This document shows positions 24,793-32,941 of a stretch of 64,000 nucleotides of DNA, piece after piece. Made by a program: the position numbers and the translations under genes. The first letter of the stretch is position 1; each line of letters starts with the position of its first letter. Under the pieces are notes generated by a model. The model was not told the DNA's origin. It saw nothing but the letters and a program-made list of their open reading frames with translations, and searched no databases. This DNA comes from CAYPTB01 sp964413535 (GTDB lineage: Bacteria > Planctomycetota > UBA1135 > GCA-002686595), in the NCBI GenBank assembly GCA_964413535.1, contig CAYPTB010000045.1:66054-130053 (forward strand), read 5' to 3'.

Positions 24793-25656
24793 CTAGTACG
24801 GGGCCGTTCCGCCCACGTCGTCGCGCAGCTTGCGCTTCAGGAGCTTGCCCAGCGCCTTGTCGCGCGCGTGCTTGAACGCGAAGGCGATCATCTGGCGCGA
24901 GAGCAGCGTGCGCGCGAGGTCGAGGCCCTTCGGCCACCACCACCAGTTCACGGCGATGTTCGCCTCGGAGTAGACCTGGTGCCACCAGAGCCCGGGGATG
25001 AAGAGCATCTCGCCCGGCTCGAGCACGAGGTCGTAGGAGCCTGCGCGCGTGAAGCGCGGGAAGCGAGCGAGGTCGGGCTTCTCGATGTCGACACGGCTGA
25101 AGTTCGCCTTGTACGGGTGCGGATAGACCGGCGCGTTCGGCGGGAACAGCACGACGCGCTTCGTGCCCGTCACCATGCACAGGAGGTTCGCGACGAAGTC
25201 GCAGTGCAGCGGCGTCTTGTTCGTCCCAGGCGAGTACCAGAAGTTCACGAGGAACAGGCGCTTCGCGTCGAACAGCGGCGGAGGCGCGACGTCCCGCCAC
25301 AGCGGCTCGAGCGTCTCGTTCATCGAGCGCTGCATCAGGAAGTACTTCGGGTCCGCGTCCGGAGAGTGGTCGAGGTCGAGGAAGCGCGCGAAGGTCATCT
25401 CCTCGAGCGCCGACTTCTCGTCCACGAACAAGCGCTTCTTCCCCGACGAGCGCGAGGGCGACACGACGCGGTCGCCGATCTTCGCGCGCAGGTACTCGTC
25501 GGTCCAAGCGCCCACGGCCTTCCAATCGTCCATGTAGCCGCGCACGACGCACGGCACCTGCGGGCGCAGGTGCTCGCGCTCGAAGAGCTCGCGCGCCGGC
25601 CTGTCGAGCCGCGCGATGTCGGCCGCAGGGCCCCTGGTTCGTTCTGTCGTGGGCAT
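24793..25656 (-). CDS. Cupin-like (JmjC/FIH-type) 2-oxoglutarate Fe(II) oxygenase
   Basis: This 287-residue protein has the fold signature of cupin_8/JmjC hydroxylases: an N-terminal 'VPCVVRGYMDDWKA' segment, the iron facial triad 'LHCDF' (His151, Asp153) and 'GLWWHQVYS' (His226). A 'PGEMLFIPGLWWHQV' strand and a downstream 'NWWWWPKG' are typical. Relatives hydroxylate protein side chains, tRNA bases or small molecules. The substrate cannot be told. The open frame extends 81 codons further upstream as unstructured sequence, so the ATG at 25656 was chosen. It converges with the radical SAM gene; no operon partner is visible on its own strand. Confidence 0.85.
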   Translation of the reverse strand: MPTTERTRGPAADIARLDRPARELFEREHLRPQVPCVVRGYMDDWKAVGAWTDEYLRAKIGDRVVSPSRSSGKKRLFVDEKSALEEMTFARFLDLDHSPDADPKYFLMQRSMNETLEPLWRDVAPPPLFDAKRLFLVNFWYSPGTNKTPLHCDFVANLLCMVTGTKRVVLFPPNAPVYPHPYKANFSRVDIEKPDLARFPRFTRAGSYDLVLEPGEMLFIPGLWWHQVYSEANIAVNWWWWPKGLDLARTLLSRQMIAFAFKHARDKALGKLLKRKLRDDVGGTAPY

Positions 25657-25897
25657 CCGTGTCGGAAGGGCGCGCGGCGCCGTCCCAGCGCCCCCGCGCT
25701 CGCTCTTTTCGGCTCGCGGAGCCGGAGGCGTGAGCCTAGCACGCGGTCCGCGCGCGCCGCGGCGTTCCCCGCGAGCTCGAAAAGCACCGGTATCTTGAAT
25801 CCGCTTCCCTCCAGCCGGCAACGGGCGGGTGGAGCAGCGGGCGACTCGCCGACCGCCTTTCGCGACCGACGCCCGCGCGCAGGAGCACCACGCGACC

Positions 25898-28492
25898 ATG
25901 GAATCCTCGGGCGTCTCGCCTCACTTCCTCGAGCACCTCGACTGGGTGCGCGACCTCGCGCGCAGCCTCGTGCGCGACGCGAGCCAGGCGGACGACCTCT
26001 CGCAGGAAGCGTGGCTCGCCGCGCGCGCGCGGCCGGCCGGGGTTTCCCTGCGGCGCTGGCTGGGTGGGGTCGTGCGCAACCTGGCCCTCGAGACGCGCCG
26101 CGGCGAGGGTCGCCGGCGCGACCGCGAGGCCCTGGCGACCGCGCGCGAGTCCGCGCAGCACGCAACGGCCGCCGACCTCGTGCTCGAGCGCGCCGCCGTC
26201 CAGCGGCGCGTCGTCGAGCACGTGATGGAGCTCGAGGAACCGTATCGCACGGCGATCCTCCTGCGCTACTTCGACGGCTCGAAGCCACACGAGATCGCTC
26301 GCCGGCTCGGCGTGCCGGCGGCGACCGTCAAGACGCGGCTGCGGCGCGCCCACGAGCTCCTGCGCGCGCGGCTTTCCCGCGACGAGCCGGACGGCGCGTG
26401 GCTCGGCTCGCTCCTGCTGCTCGTCGTCCCGCGTACCGAGAACGCCGCCGCTTTCGGCGCCGGCGCCATGGGAGGAATCGCCTTGAGCACCAAGATCGCC
26501 GCCGTGTCCCTCGCAGGTCTGTGCGCCCTCGGAGGTTGGTGGGCCCTGTCGGACCCGACGCCCGACGCGCCCGTGACCGTCGCAGGCGCGCCCGAGAGCG
26601 CGGCGCCATCGGCCTCGATCCCGGCGGCTCTCGACGGGTCCGGAACGACGCGCAGCGAGCACCGCGAGCCCGCGATCGAAGCGTCCGAGCCCGATGTGAC
26701 TGTCACCGCCGCCGCGACCGTCGCCGAGGAACGGCGCCTCGAGGCGACCGCCATCGACGTCGAAGGTGTTCCTGTCGCAGGCCTCGAGCTCCGCTTCCTT
26801 TCGGACGGGTACGAGGACCTGCGCGGCATCACGGACGGAAGGGGAGTGCTCTCTCTCGCGCACCCCAGTCGAAACGGTCGTCTCGTCGCGTCGAGCGACG
26901 TCTACGTCACGCTGCTCGAGTCGCATGTTCATGCGACGGGGGCGAACGAAACGCTCGTCGTGGTCGTGGCGCCCTCCTGCGAGCTCGCGGGCGAGGTCGT
27001 CGACGAGCGTGGTTCTCCCGTCGCGAACGCCGTGCTGCATTTCGGCGTCTACAGCAATCTTCGCGACCAGTTCACCCAGATCCTCGATGGATCCGCATTC
27101 GGCGAGTGGAAGACCGAGACCGATGCATCGGGGCAGTTCTCCCTGCCGCGCGTGCCCTGCTTGGATGCGTCGTTCCTGCGCGTGCGCCGCGCGGGCTTCA
27201 CGGCCCAGAGCGTCGAGCTCGCGGGACGCTCCGACGCACGCATGCGGATCGTCCTGGACACCATCGAGAACGCGGCGAGCGTCCTACTCGGACGCGTGGT
27301 CGACGCGCACGGGACGCCCGTCGAGGGCGCTCGGGTGGCGCTCGGGAGAACGGGCGCTTCGACGAACGAACGCGGCGAGTTCCAGCTCGACGTGAAAGCT
27401 CACCGCGCTCCGCCCGACGACGTCCACCACCACTCGACCGACGCTGACCACCGTCCCGACGAACCGACCCACAGCGATTGGATAGAAGGGGAGGTCCTGA
27501 GCGCGCTCGCGCCCGGTTTCCTGCCCGCTCGGCTCGCGCGCGATCTAGCAGCGCACCCGGAAGGTGGTTGGCCAGACTTCACCGAGCTCGTCGTGGAAGG
27601 AGTGCCGCTCGCGATCCGCGGGAGTATCGTGGACGCGGAGGGCGTTCCCGTTCAGGGCGCGAAGGTCGGCATCGCGGATCGAACGTACTTCGGCGTCATC
27701 GTGGACCACCGCGCGGACGCCTCCATAGGCAGGCTGGCGTTCGTGGAGGACTTCCTCGGCGGCCTCGGCGGTGACAACGGAGTGGTCGCCGACGCAACTG
27801 GGCGTTTCGAGATCCGCGGTTTGGAGCCGCGCGACTATCGGCTGTGGGTCGTTGGCCCGACGATGGCGACCACCGTCTCCGAGCCCATCGCCGCTGCGTC
27901 GGACGGAGTGGAGATCGAGCTCCCGGAGAGCCGGTCGATCGCCGTGCGCGGTCGCGTCGTGCGCCCGGGAGGACAACCCATGGCGGGGGTGCGCGTTACC
28001 CCGATGCGCGAGCTCGAGCCCGGCTCGGTCCCCCCGGGAGTGCGCGGCCCGCTCGTCTACTCGAGCACGAGCGTCGAGACCGGAGCGGACGGGCGCTTCG
28101 CCTTCGATGCGCTCACCGTCGACGACGTCGAGCTCTTGGTGTGGGCGGGTCCGGACTACAGCAGCCCGCAATGCTCGCTCGCGGGGTACGGGTCGGAGGA
28201 CGAGCTCGAGATCGTCGTCGCGGCGAGCTGCCACTTCTACGTGGAGCTCGCGGAGGGGATCGACGGCGACACGTATTGGATGGAGGACGAAGAGGGGAAG
28301 AGGCTCGACCTCGTGCAGCGCTCCGGCGAGTTTCGCTTCGGCGTCTCCGAGGCGAAGATGTTCGGCAGCCGCTCAGGCGTGTACGCCGTCGACGAGACGG
28401 CGCGCACGCTGGTCGTCGTCGCGAACGGCATCGAGGTGCTGCGCGTCCCGATCGAGCTCGAGGTCGGCGCCACCACGCCGCTCTGCTTCTAG
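25898..28492 (+). CDS. ECF sigma factor fused to a TM helix and extracytoplasmic carboxypeptidase-regulatory-like domains
   Basis: In this 864-residue fusion, residues 1-165 are an ECF sigma factor: region 2 includes 'DASQADDLSQEAWLAARA' and region 4 includes 'EPYRTAILLRYFDGSKPHEI' and 'LGVPAATVKTRLRRAHELL'. One TM helix follows (about 193-216). The rest is a long exported part with several Ig-like or carboxypeptidase-regulatory-like units, such as 'VVDAHGTPVEGARVALG', 'IVDAEGVPVQGAKVG' and 'VVRPGGQPMAGVRVTPM'. The sigma part would face the cytoplasm. Sensing outside could free or hold the sigma domain, perhaps by proteolysis; that is inference. No anti-sigma gene is adjacent. The ATG at 25898 was chosen because the sigma homology starts right after it. 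Confidence 0.9.
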   Translation: MESSGVSPHFLEHLDWVRDLARSLVRDASQADDLSQEAWLAARARPAGVSLRRWLGGVVRNLALETRRGEGRRRDREALATARESAQHATAADLVLERAAVQRRVVEHVMELEEPYRTAILLRYFDGSKPHEIARRLGVPAATVKTRLRRAHELLRARLSRDEPDGAWLGSLLLLVVPRTENAAAFGAGAMGGIALSTKIAAVSLAGLCALGGWWALSDPTPDAPVTVAGAPESAAPSASIPAALDGSGTTRSEHREPAIEASEPDVTVTAAATVAEERRLEATAIDVEGVPVAGLELRFLSDGYEDLRGITDGRGVLSLAHPSRNGRLVASSDVYVTLLESHVHATGANETLVVVVAPSCELAGEVVDERGSPVANAVLHFGVYSNLRDQFTQILDGSAFGEWKTETDASGQFSLPRVPCLDASFLRVRRAGFTAQSVELAGRSDARMRIVLDTIENAASVLLGRVVDAHGTPVEGARVALGRTGASTNERGEFQLDVKAHRAPPDDVHHHSTDADHRPDEPTHSDWIEGEVLSALAPGFLPARLARDLAAHPEGGWPDFTELVVEGVPLAIRGSIVDAEGVPVQGAKVGIADRTYFGVIVDHRADASIGRLAFVEDFLGGLGGDNGVVADATGRFEIRGLEPRDYRLWVVGPTMATTVSEPIAAASDGVEIELPESRSIAVRGRVVRPGGQPMAGVRVTPMRELEPGSVPPGVRGPLVYSSTSVETGADGRFAFDALTVDDVELLVWAGPDYSSPQCSLAGYGSEDELEIVVAASCHFYVELAEGIDGDTYWMEDEEGKRLDLVQRSGEFRFGVSEAKMFGSRSGVYAVDETARTLVVVANGIEVLRVPIELEVGATTPLCF

Positions 28493-28501
28493 GCCGATGC
28501 G

Positions 28502-29788
28502 TCAGGCCGCCTGGCCTGGATCGGCGGGCTTGCGCCGGCGTCGCTTGCGGCGGTCGCGCGGCGGGCCGCTCGAGAGCATCACCGCGATGGGGCGCGTGCT
28601 CTCGTTGCTGGCGAGGATGATCTGCAGCGCCGCGGTGAGGGGCACGGCGAGGAACGTGCCGACCGGCCCCCACAGGCCCGCCCAGACGACGACCGAGATG
28701 ATCACCACGAGCGGCGAGAGGTTGAGCTCGCGCCCCAGGATCTTCGGCTCGAGGTAGCTCCCGAGCGTCAGGTTGATGGCCAGGTAGATCGCCGCGACGA
28801 GCATCGGCGTGGCGAGTCCCGGTGCGTTCACCATGGCGATCGCCGTCGCGATCGCGCCCGCGATGATGCTCCCGAAGGTCGGGATGTAGTTGAGCGCGAA
28901 GGTCGCGAACCCGAGCAGGAGCGCGTACGGCACGTGCAGCGAGACGAGGGCCGCGTAGCAAATCGCCCCCGTGGCGAAGGAGACGACCGTCTTCACGCCG
29001 AGATAGCGCTGGATGCCCCGCCCGATCGTGTCGAGCACGGCGCGCGCGTCGTCCTGCCGTTCGTCGAAGATCGAGAGGATCTTGCGCCGGAACACGGCCT
29101 GCTCCGCGAAGATGAACAGCATGTAGATGACGACGAGCGTGAGGTTCTTCGTGAAGTCCAACCCCCCGCCGATGAAGCCCGTCGCGATCCCCTCGATGTT
29201 GGCTTCCTGCATCGACCGGTGGATGAAGTCGGCGAAGAGGGCCGGGACACGGTGATCGAGCATGTAGTCGTGGAAACCCTCCACGAGCACCTGCCAGTCG
29301 AAGCGCCGCGCGAGCTCGGTCTGGTCCTGCGACAGCGGATCGAGAACGGGATGGGCGAGCGTTTCCTCGGCAACGAACTCGTCCTGCACCGCGAAGCCGT
29401 CCACGTCTTCCGGAACGGCCCCTTCCGAGCCGAGGCCTTCGCCGCTTTCACCCGTGACGCCGATGCCGGGCGGCACGACGGGCACGGCCGAGAACGCCGG
29501 CCCTTCCACGGTCTGCCCGCGGCGGAAGAGCGCGCGGACGTTCGCTTCGATGATCAGACCCACCCGCGCAACGCCGAAGAACACCAGCGTGACGATCAGG
29601 ATGACCGTCAGAGGCGGCGGGATGTGGTAGCGCGCGAAGAGGCGCACGACGGGCTGCAGCATGCTCGCGAGCAGGAGCGCGATGACGAGCGGCTGGATGA
29701 TCCCGGCGCCGACGTGCAGCACCCAACCGACCATGATCGTGGTCGTGATTCCGAGCAGGACGACCGCGGCGCGCGAGGTCGGGGACAT
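28502..29788 (-). CDS. AI-2E family transporter (PerM/TqsA-like)
   Basis: This 428-residue inner-membrane protein begins with helices 'AAVVLLGITTTIMVGWVL' and 'PLVIALLLASMLQPVVRLF', a family pattern. The C-terminal part has 'FALNYIPTFGSIIAGAIATAI' and 'GSYLEPKILGRELNLSPLVVI', the most diagnostic segments of AI-2E/PerM exporters. A central region of about 130 residues is hydrophilic and includes an acidic insert near residues 110-140. Members export or move small molecules or ions; the original autoinducer-2 role applies to only some. The C-terminus is a basic tail. The gene ends 10 bases from the convergent ECF-fusion stop. Confidence 0.93.
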   Translation of the reverse strand: MSPTSRAAVVLLGITTTIMVGWVLHVGAGIIQPLVIALLLASMLQPVVRLFARYHIPPPLTVILIVTLVFFGVARVGLIIEANVRALFRRGQTVEGPAFSAVPVVPPGIGVTGESGEGLGSEGAVPEDVDGFAVQDEFVAEETLAHPVLDPLSQDQTELARRFDWQVLVEGFHDYMLDHRVPALFADFIHRSMQEANIEGIATGFIGGGLDFTKNLTLVVIYMLFIFAEQAVFRRKILSIFDERQDDARAVLDTIGRGIQRYLGVKTVVSFATGAICYAALVSLHVPYALLLGFATFALNYIPTFGSIIAGAIATAIAMVNAPGLATPMLVAAIYLAINLTLGSYLEPKILGRELNLSPLVVIISVVVWAGLWGPVGTFLAVPLTAALQIILASNESTRPIAVMLSSGPPRDRRKRRRRKPADPGQAA

Positions 29789-29945
29789 GGCTTCACCTTA
29801 CGAAGCGCCGGCCGTTCCTCCAACGCGCCCGCCCGCAGCTCGCGAGCGCGCCCCAGCGACCCGCACCGCCTTGCTTCCACGCCGAAGCGTAAGCTGGCCC
29901 CGTGAGCGTCCGAGCGAACCGCAGGCTCGCCGCCATTTGGCCCGC

Positions 29946-31823
29946 TCAGCGCGCGCGCGCGAGCTCCACGGCGAGGCGGCCGACGCCGCCTGGCGGCACG
30001 TCGACTTCGCGGGGCTCGATCGGCTCGAAGCCCGGTAGCGGCGGGAACTCGACGCGGTAGGGCCCGGGCCCCTGCACGACGATCCACGCGCCGCCCGTGC
30101 GGCGTTGGCCGCCTTCCACGGGCAGCGTGTGCGGCGCGAAGAGCGGCGACGGCTCGATCCTGCGCCCTCCGCAGAAGAGCTCGATCGAGACGACGTGCTC
30201 CGCGGCCAGCTCGAGCACGAGCTCGTTCTCGCCGGCTCGCACCGGGAAGAGGGTCGGGAGCTGTGGACGGCCGCCGGCCATCGGGCTGAGCTCCACCTCG
30301 CCCGCCGGGACGCGGAACTCGAAGCGTCGCGACCACGGATCGCGCGGCACCTCGCGCCGCGGGCCGCGGCGCAGAGCGCCCGTGCGCCAGCCGACGAGCT
30401 CGACCGGCGCGACCTCGCCGGTCTCGAGCGAGCCGAGCGCGAGCGAGACGTGCGCGGGCGGCGGGACCACGACCCGCACCGGCACGTCCCAAGGCTCGAT
30501 CGCCTGCGCATGACCGCACGGTTCCACGACGAGGTCGTAGGTCTCGAACGGGAGCTCCCCGAAGCGAAAGGACCACGCATCGCGCTCGCCGTCGACGGCG
30601 AGGACGTCCGTGGGGCCGAGCACGCGCTCGACGTCGCTCGTGGTCCCGCGCAGGACGAGCGCGAAGCTCGCGAGCTCCCACTCCGGCGGCACCACGACGA
30701 CTCCTTCCAGCAGCAGGAGGACGCCCGGCTCGTGCGCGACGGTCGCCGCGACGGCGAGGTCGAGCCGCGCGCGCTCGCCCGGGCGCACCAGGACGTGTCC
30801 GAGCGCGAGCGACCCGTGGTGGTCGCGGCGGTGCGTGAAGACCTGGACCCGGTACGTGCCGAAGGGCAGCGACTCGACCACGACGTCGTCGGACGCACCG
30901 AGGTCCATCGCGATCGAGATCACGCGTCCTCCCGGAACGTCGGTGCGGAGCAGCGTCAGGACTTCCCCGGGTACGTGCCCCGTGAGGTGCACGACGAGCG
31001 CGCCGCCCGGCTCGAGCACGACCTGGTGTTCGGCCGGTCGCGCGGGACGGACGACGACTTCGCACCAGGCGTAGCCGGGCGCGCGCACGAAGAGCCGCTC
31101 GCTCGGCCTCGTGGACGCGAACGACGCGGGTGCGGGCAGCGCGACCGGGGAGGACGCGTCGCGCACGAGGACCTCGACCGCCTGCGCTCCCGGATGCCAT
31201 TCGACCCCGGCGAACGAATCCGGGTGCACGGCGGGCGCGAGCGCCACCTCGACGTGCTCGAGCTCGGCGCCCGTATCGGAGGCGATCACGCGCAGGGAGG
31301 ATCTGCCGGGGAAGCGCGCGCGCAGCAGGAGCTCGCCCCCTTCTGGGAACGGCGTCCAATCGAGGAGCGTCTCGGGCAGGGCAGCTCGGTCGCCCGCCTG
31401 GATGGAAGCACAGCACAGCGCGCGACCGCGCGGGACGATCGCGCGGAACGCTCCCTTCGCGAACTCGATCGGCACTTCCTGCACGCCCTCCAGGTCGGAC
31501 ACGAGCAGGACGAGCGTCCCGTCGAGATCCGCGTGCTCGCGTCCGAGCTCGTCCAGCACGACCAGGCGCCCGCCGATCGCGACCGCGTCGCGCTGGCGCA
31601 GGCGGAAGCCCGCGGGCGCCGAAGGCACGCGCGCGTCCGCGGTCGGCGGCACGGACGTCGCGTGCGCGTCCGACGCGCGCGGCTCGCGCTCGATCGCGGC
31701 CGGCGGCTCGCCGATCCCCTTCGAGGTCGCGACCGGAGCTCCGCCGGATTCGAAGAGCGCGAAGATCGAGAGCGCGAGCAACAGGGCGAGACCCCCGACG
31801 ATCAGTTGGCTTCGCCTCTGCAT
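29946..31823 (-). CDS. Membrane-anchored extracytoplasmic protein with beta-sandwich-like repeats, function unknown
   Basis: This 625-residue protein has an N-terminal basic stretch and a hydrophobic segment (about residues 7-24), consistent with a signal anchor. A low-complexity linker follows, then a long region of alternating beta strands with segments such as 'SSLRVIASDTGAELEHVEVAL' and 'GGALVVHLTGHVPGEVLTLL'. The style resembles the exported part of the ECF fusion at 25898-28492 (carboxypeptidase-regulatory-like units), although no enzyme motif is present. It is isolated by about 157 bases from the transporter gene downstream. I cannot assign a function. Confidence 0.7.
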   Translation of the reverse strand: MQRRSQLIVGGLALLLALSIFALFESGGAPVATSKGIGEPPAAIEREPRASDAHATSVPPTADARVPSAPAGFRLRQRDAVAIGGRLVVLDELGREHADLDGTLVLLVSDLEGVQEVPIEFAKGAFRAIVPRGRALCCASIQAGDRAALPETLLDWTPFPEGGELLLRARFPGRSSLRVIASDTGAELEHVEVALAPAVHPDSFAGVEWHPGAQAVEVLVRDASSPVALPAPASFASTRPSERLFVRAPGYAWCEVVVRPARPAEHQVVLEPGGALVVHLTGHVPGEVLTLLRTDVPGGRVISIAMDLGASDDVVVESLPFGTYRVQVFTHRRDHHGSLALGHVLVRPGERARLDLAVAATVAHEPGVLLLLEGVVVVPPEWELASFALVLRGTTSDVERVLGPTDVLAVDGERDAWSFRFGELPFETYDLVVEPCGHAQAIEPWDVPVRVVVPPPAHVSLALGSLETGEVAPVELVGWRTGALRRGPRREVPRDPWSRRFEFRVPAGEVELSPMAGGRPQLPTLFPVRAGENELVLELAAEHVVSIELFCGGRRIEPSPLFAPHTLPVEGGQRRTGGAWIVVQGPGPYRVEFPPLPGFEPIEPREVDVPPGGVGRLAVELARAR

Positions 31824-31889
31824 GCTCGCACCGCCGCGCGGAGCTCGGAGGGAGCAGTGCGCGCCGGCGCGCGGCGATCCTACCCGAAC

Positions 31890-32813
31890 CTACTCCGTGA
31901 TGGCCGCGAGCGCCTCGAGCGAGGGGGCGAAGAACAACCCGCCGGAAACCGCGCGCGTGAAGTCCATCAACCGATCCTGGAGGCCGTCGCCGCTCGTGCC
32001 GAACATGCGCGCGAGTATCTTCTCGAAGACCACGGGCGTGCGGCAGTAGGCGACGAAGTAGAGCCCCTGCTCCCCGGCCGCCGCGTAGGGCGAGCCGTGC
32101 CGCACGATCTCGAGCTTGCGTCCCTCCTCGGCGAGGGCCACGCGGCTCGCGTGCGAGGTCTTCGGCCGCGTGTCGTCGGAGAGCTCCTCGCCCTCGTTCT
32201 TGCGCCGTCCGATGGCGCGCTCCTGCTCCTCCGACGAGAGCCGCGCCCAGTAGCGCAGGTTGTGGACGTAGCGCTGCACGAGCACGTAGCTTCCGCCCGC
32301 GAAGTGCGGATCCTCGTCGCCGACCAGCGCCTGGGCCGCCCGCTCCTCGGCCGGCGGGTTCCCGGTGCCGAGCACGAAACCCGTGAAGTCGCGCGAATCG
32401 AGGTAGCGAAAGCCGTGAACCTCCTCGAGCACCAGGGCGGCGTCGCCGAGCTCCGCGAGCACGCGCAGCATCAGGGCCACCGCGAGGTCGCGCCGCTCGG
32501 AATGAACGTGGACGAAGAGGTCGCCGTCGGTCGCCACGGCCTTCCCGCCGGTTCCCTCGATCGGCCGCAGGGGTGCGAGGCGTTTGGGCGCCTCCGGCGA
32601 GAGCCGCTTCCAGAGCTCCGAGCCGAACGCGACGGTCGCACGCACGCCGCCCGAACGGCCGCCCTCCATCTCGGTCGCCTCCGCCCATTCCGGCAGCGCC
32701 GCGGCGACGCGCGCGACCTCGTGCTCGGCCTCGCTCGACTCGCTCGCCTTCAGCACGAGGAAGGTCGGCGCAGCAACGGGGTCGAGCAGGATTCCGGGTT
32801 GGGGCGTCGGCAT
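31890..32813 (-). CDS. DyP-type peroxidase (YfeX-like) lacking the canonical Asp
   Basis: This 307-residue protein matches the YfeX-like DyP heme peroxidases. 'DLFVHVHSERRDLAVAL', the proximal heme-ligand region 'KTSHASRVAL' (His221), 'EIVRHGSPY' (Arg238) and 'GLYFVAYCRTPVVFEKIL' are family features, as is the C-terminal 'GGLFFAPS'. The usual GxxDG motif (GFxDGTxNP) reads 'GFVLGTGNP' at 145-153, so Leu148 replaces the distal catalytic Asp. The DNA reading is clear in this window. Loss of Asp may lower peroxidase activity while keeping heme binding. Start is ATG at 32813. No encapsulin or iron gene is adjacent. Confidence 0.87.
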   Translation of the reverse strand: MPTPQPGILLDPVAAPTFLVLKASESSEAEHEVARVAAALPEWAEATEMEGGRSGGVRATVAFGSELWKRLSPEAPKRLAPLRPIEGTGGKAVATDGDLFVHVHSERRDLAVALMLRVLAELGDAALVLEEVHGFRYLDSRDFTGFVLGTGNPPAEERAAQALVGDEDPHFAGGSYVLVQRYVHNLRYWARLSSEEQERAIGRRKNEGEELSDDTRPKTSHASRVALAEEGRKLEIVRHGSPYAAAGEQGLYFVAYCRTPVVFEKILARMFGTSGDGLQDRLMDFTRAVSGGLFFAPSLEALAAITE

Positions 32814-32941
32814 GAGCGGCGCGAGACGAGCGCGGGATTGTAGTCGGGGGCGTTCCGGCGCGCTCCCCTTCTCTCCCGCCGCTCTCCTGTGCGTCCCCGG
32901 TGTGCGCGGTCGAGCCCGCGCTCCTCACGCACGGAGCGGGC

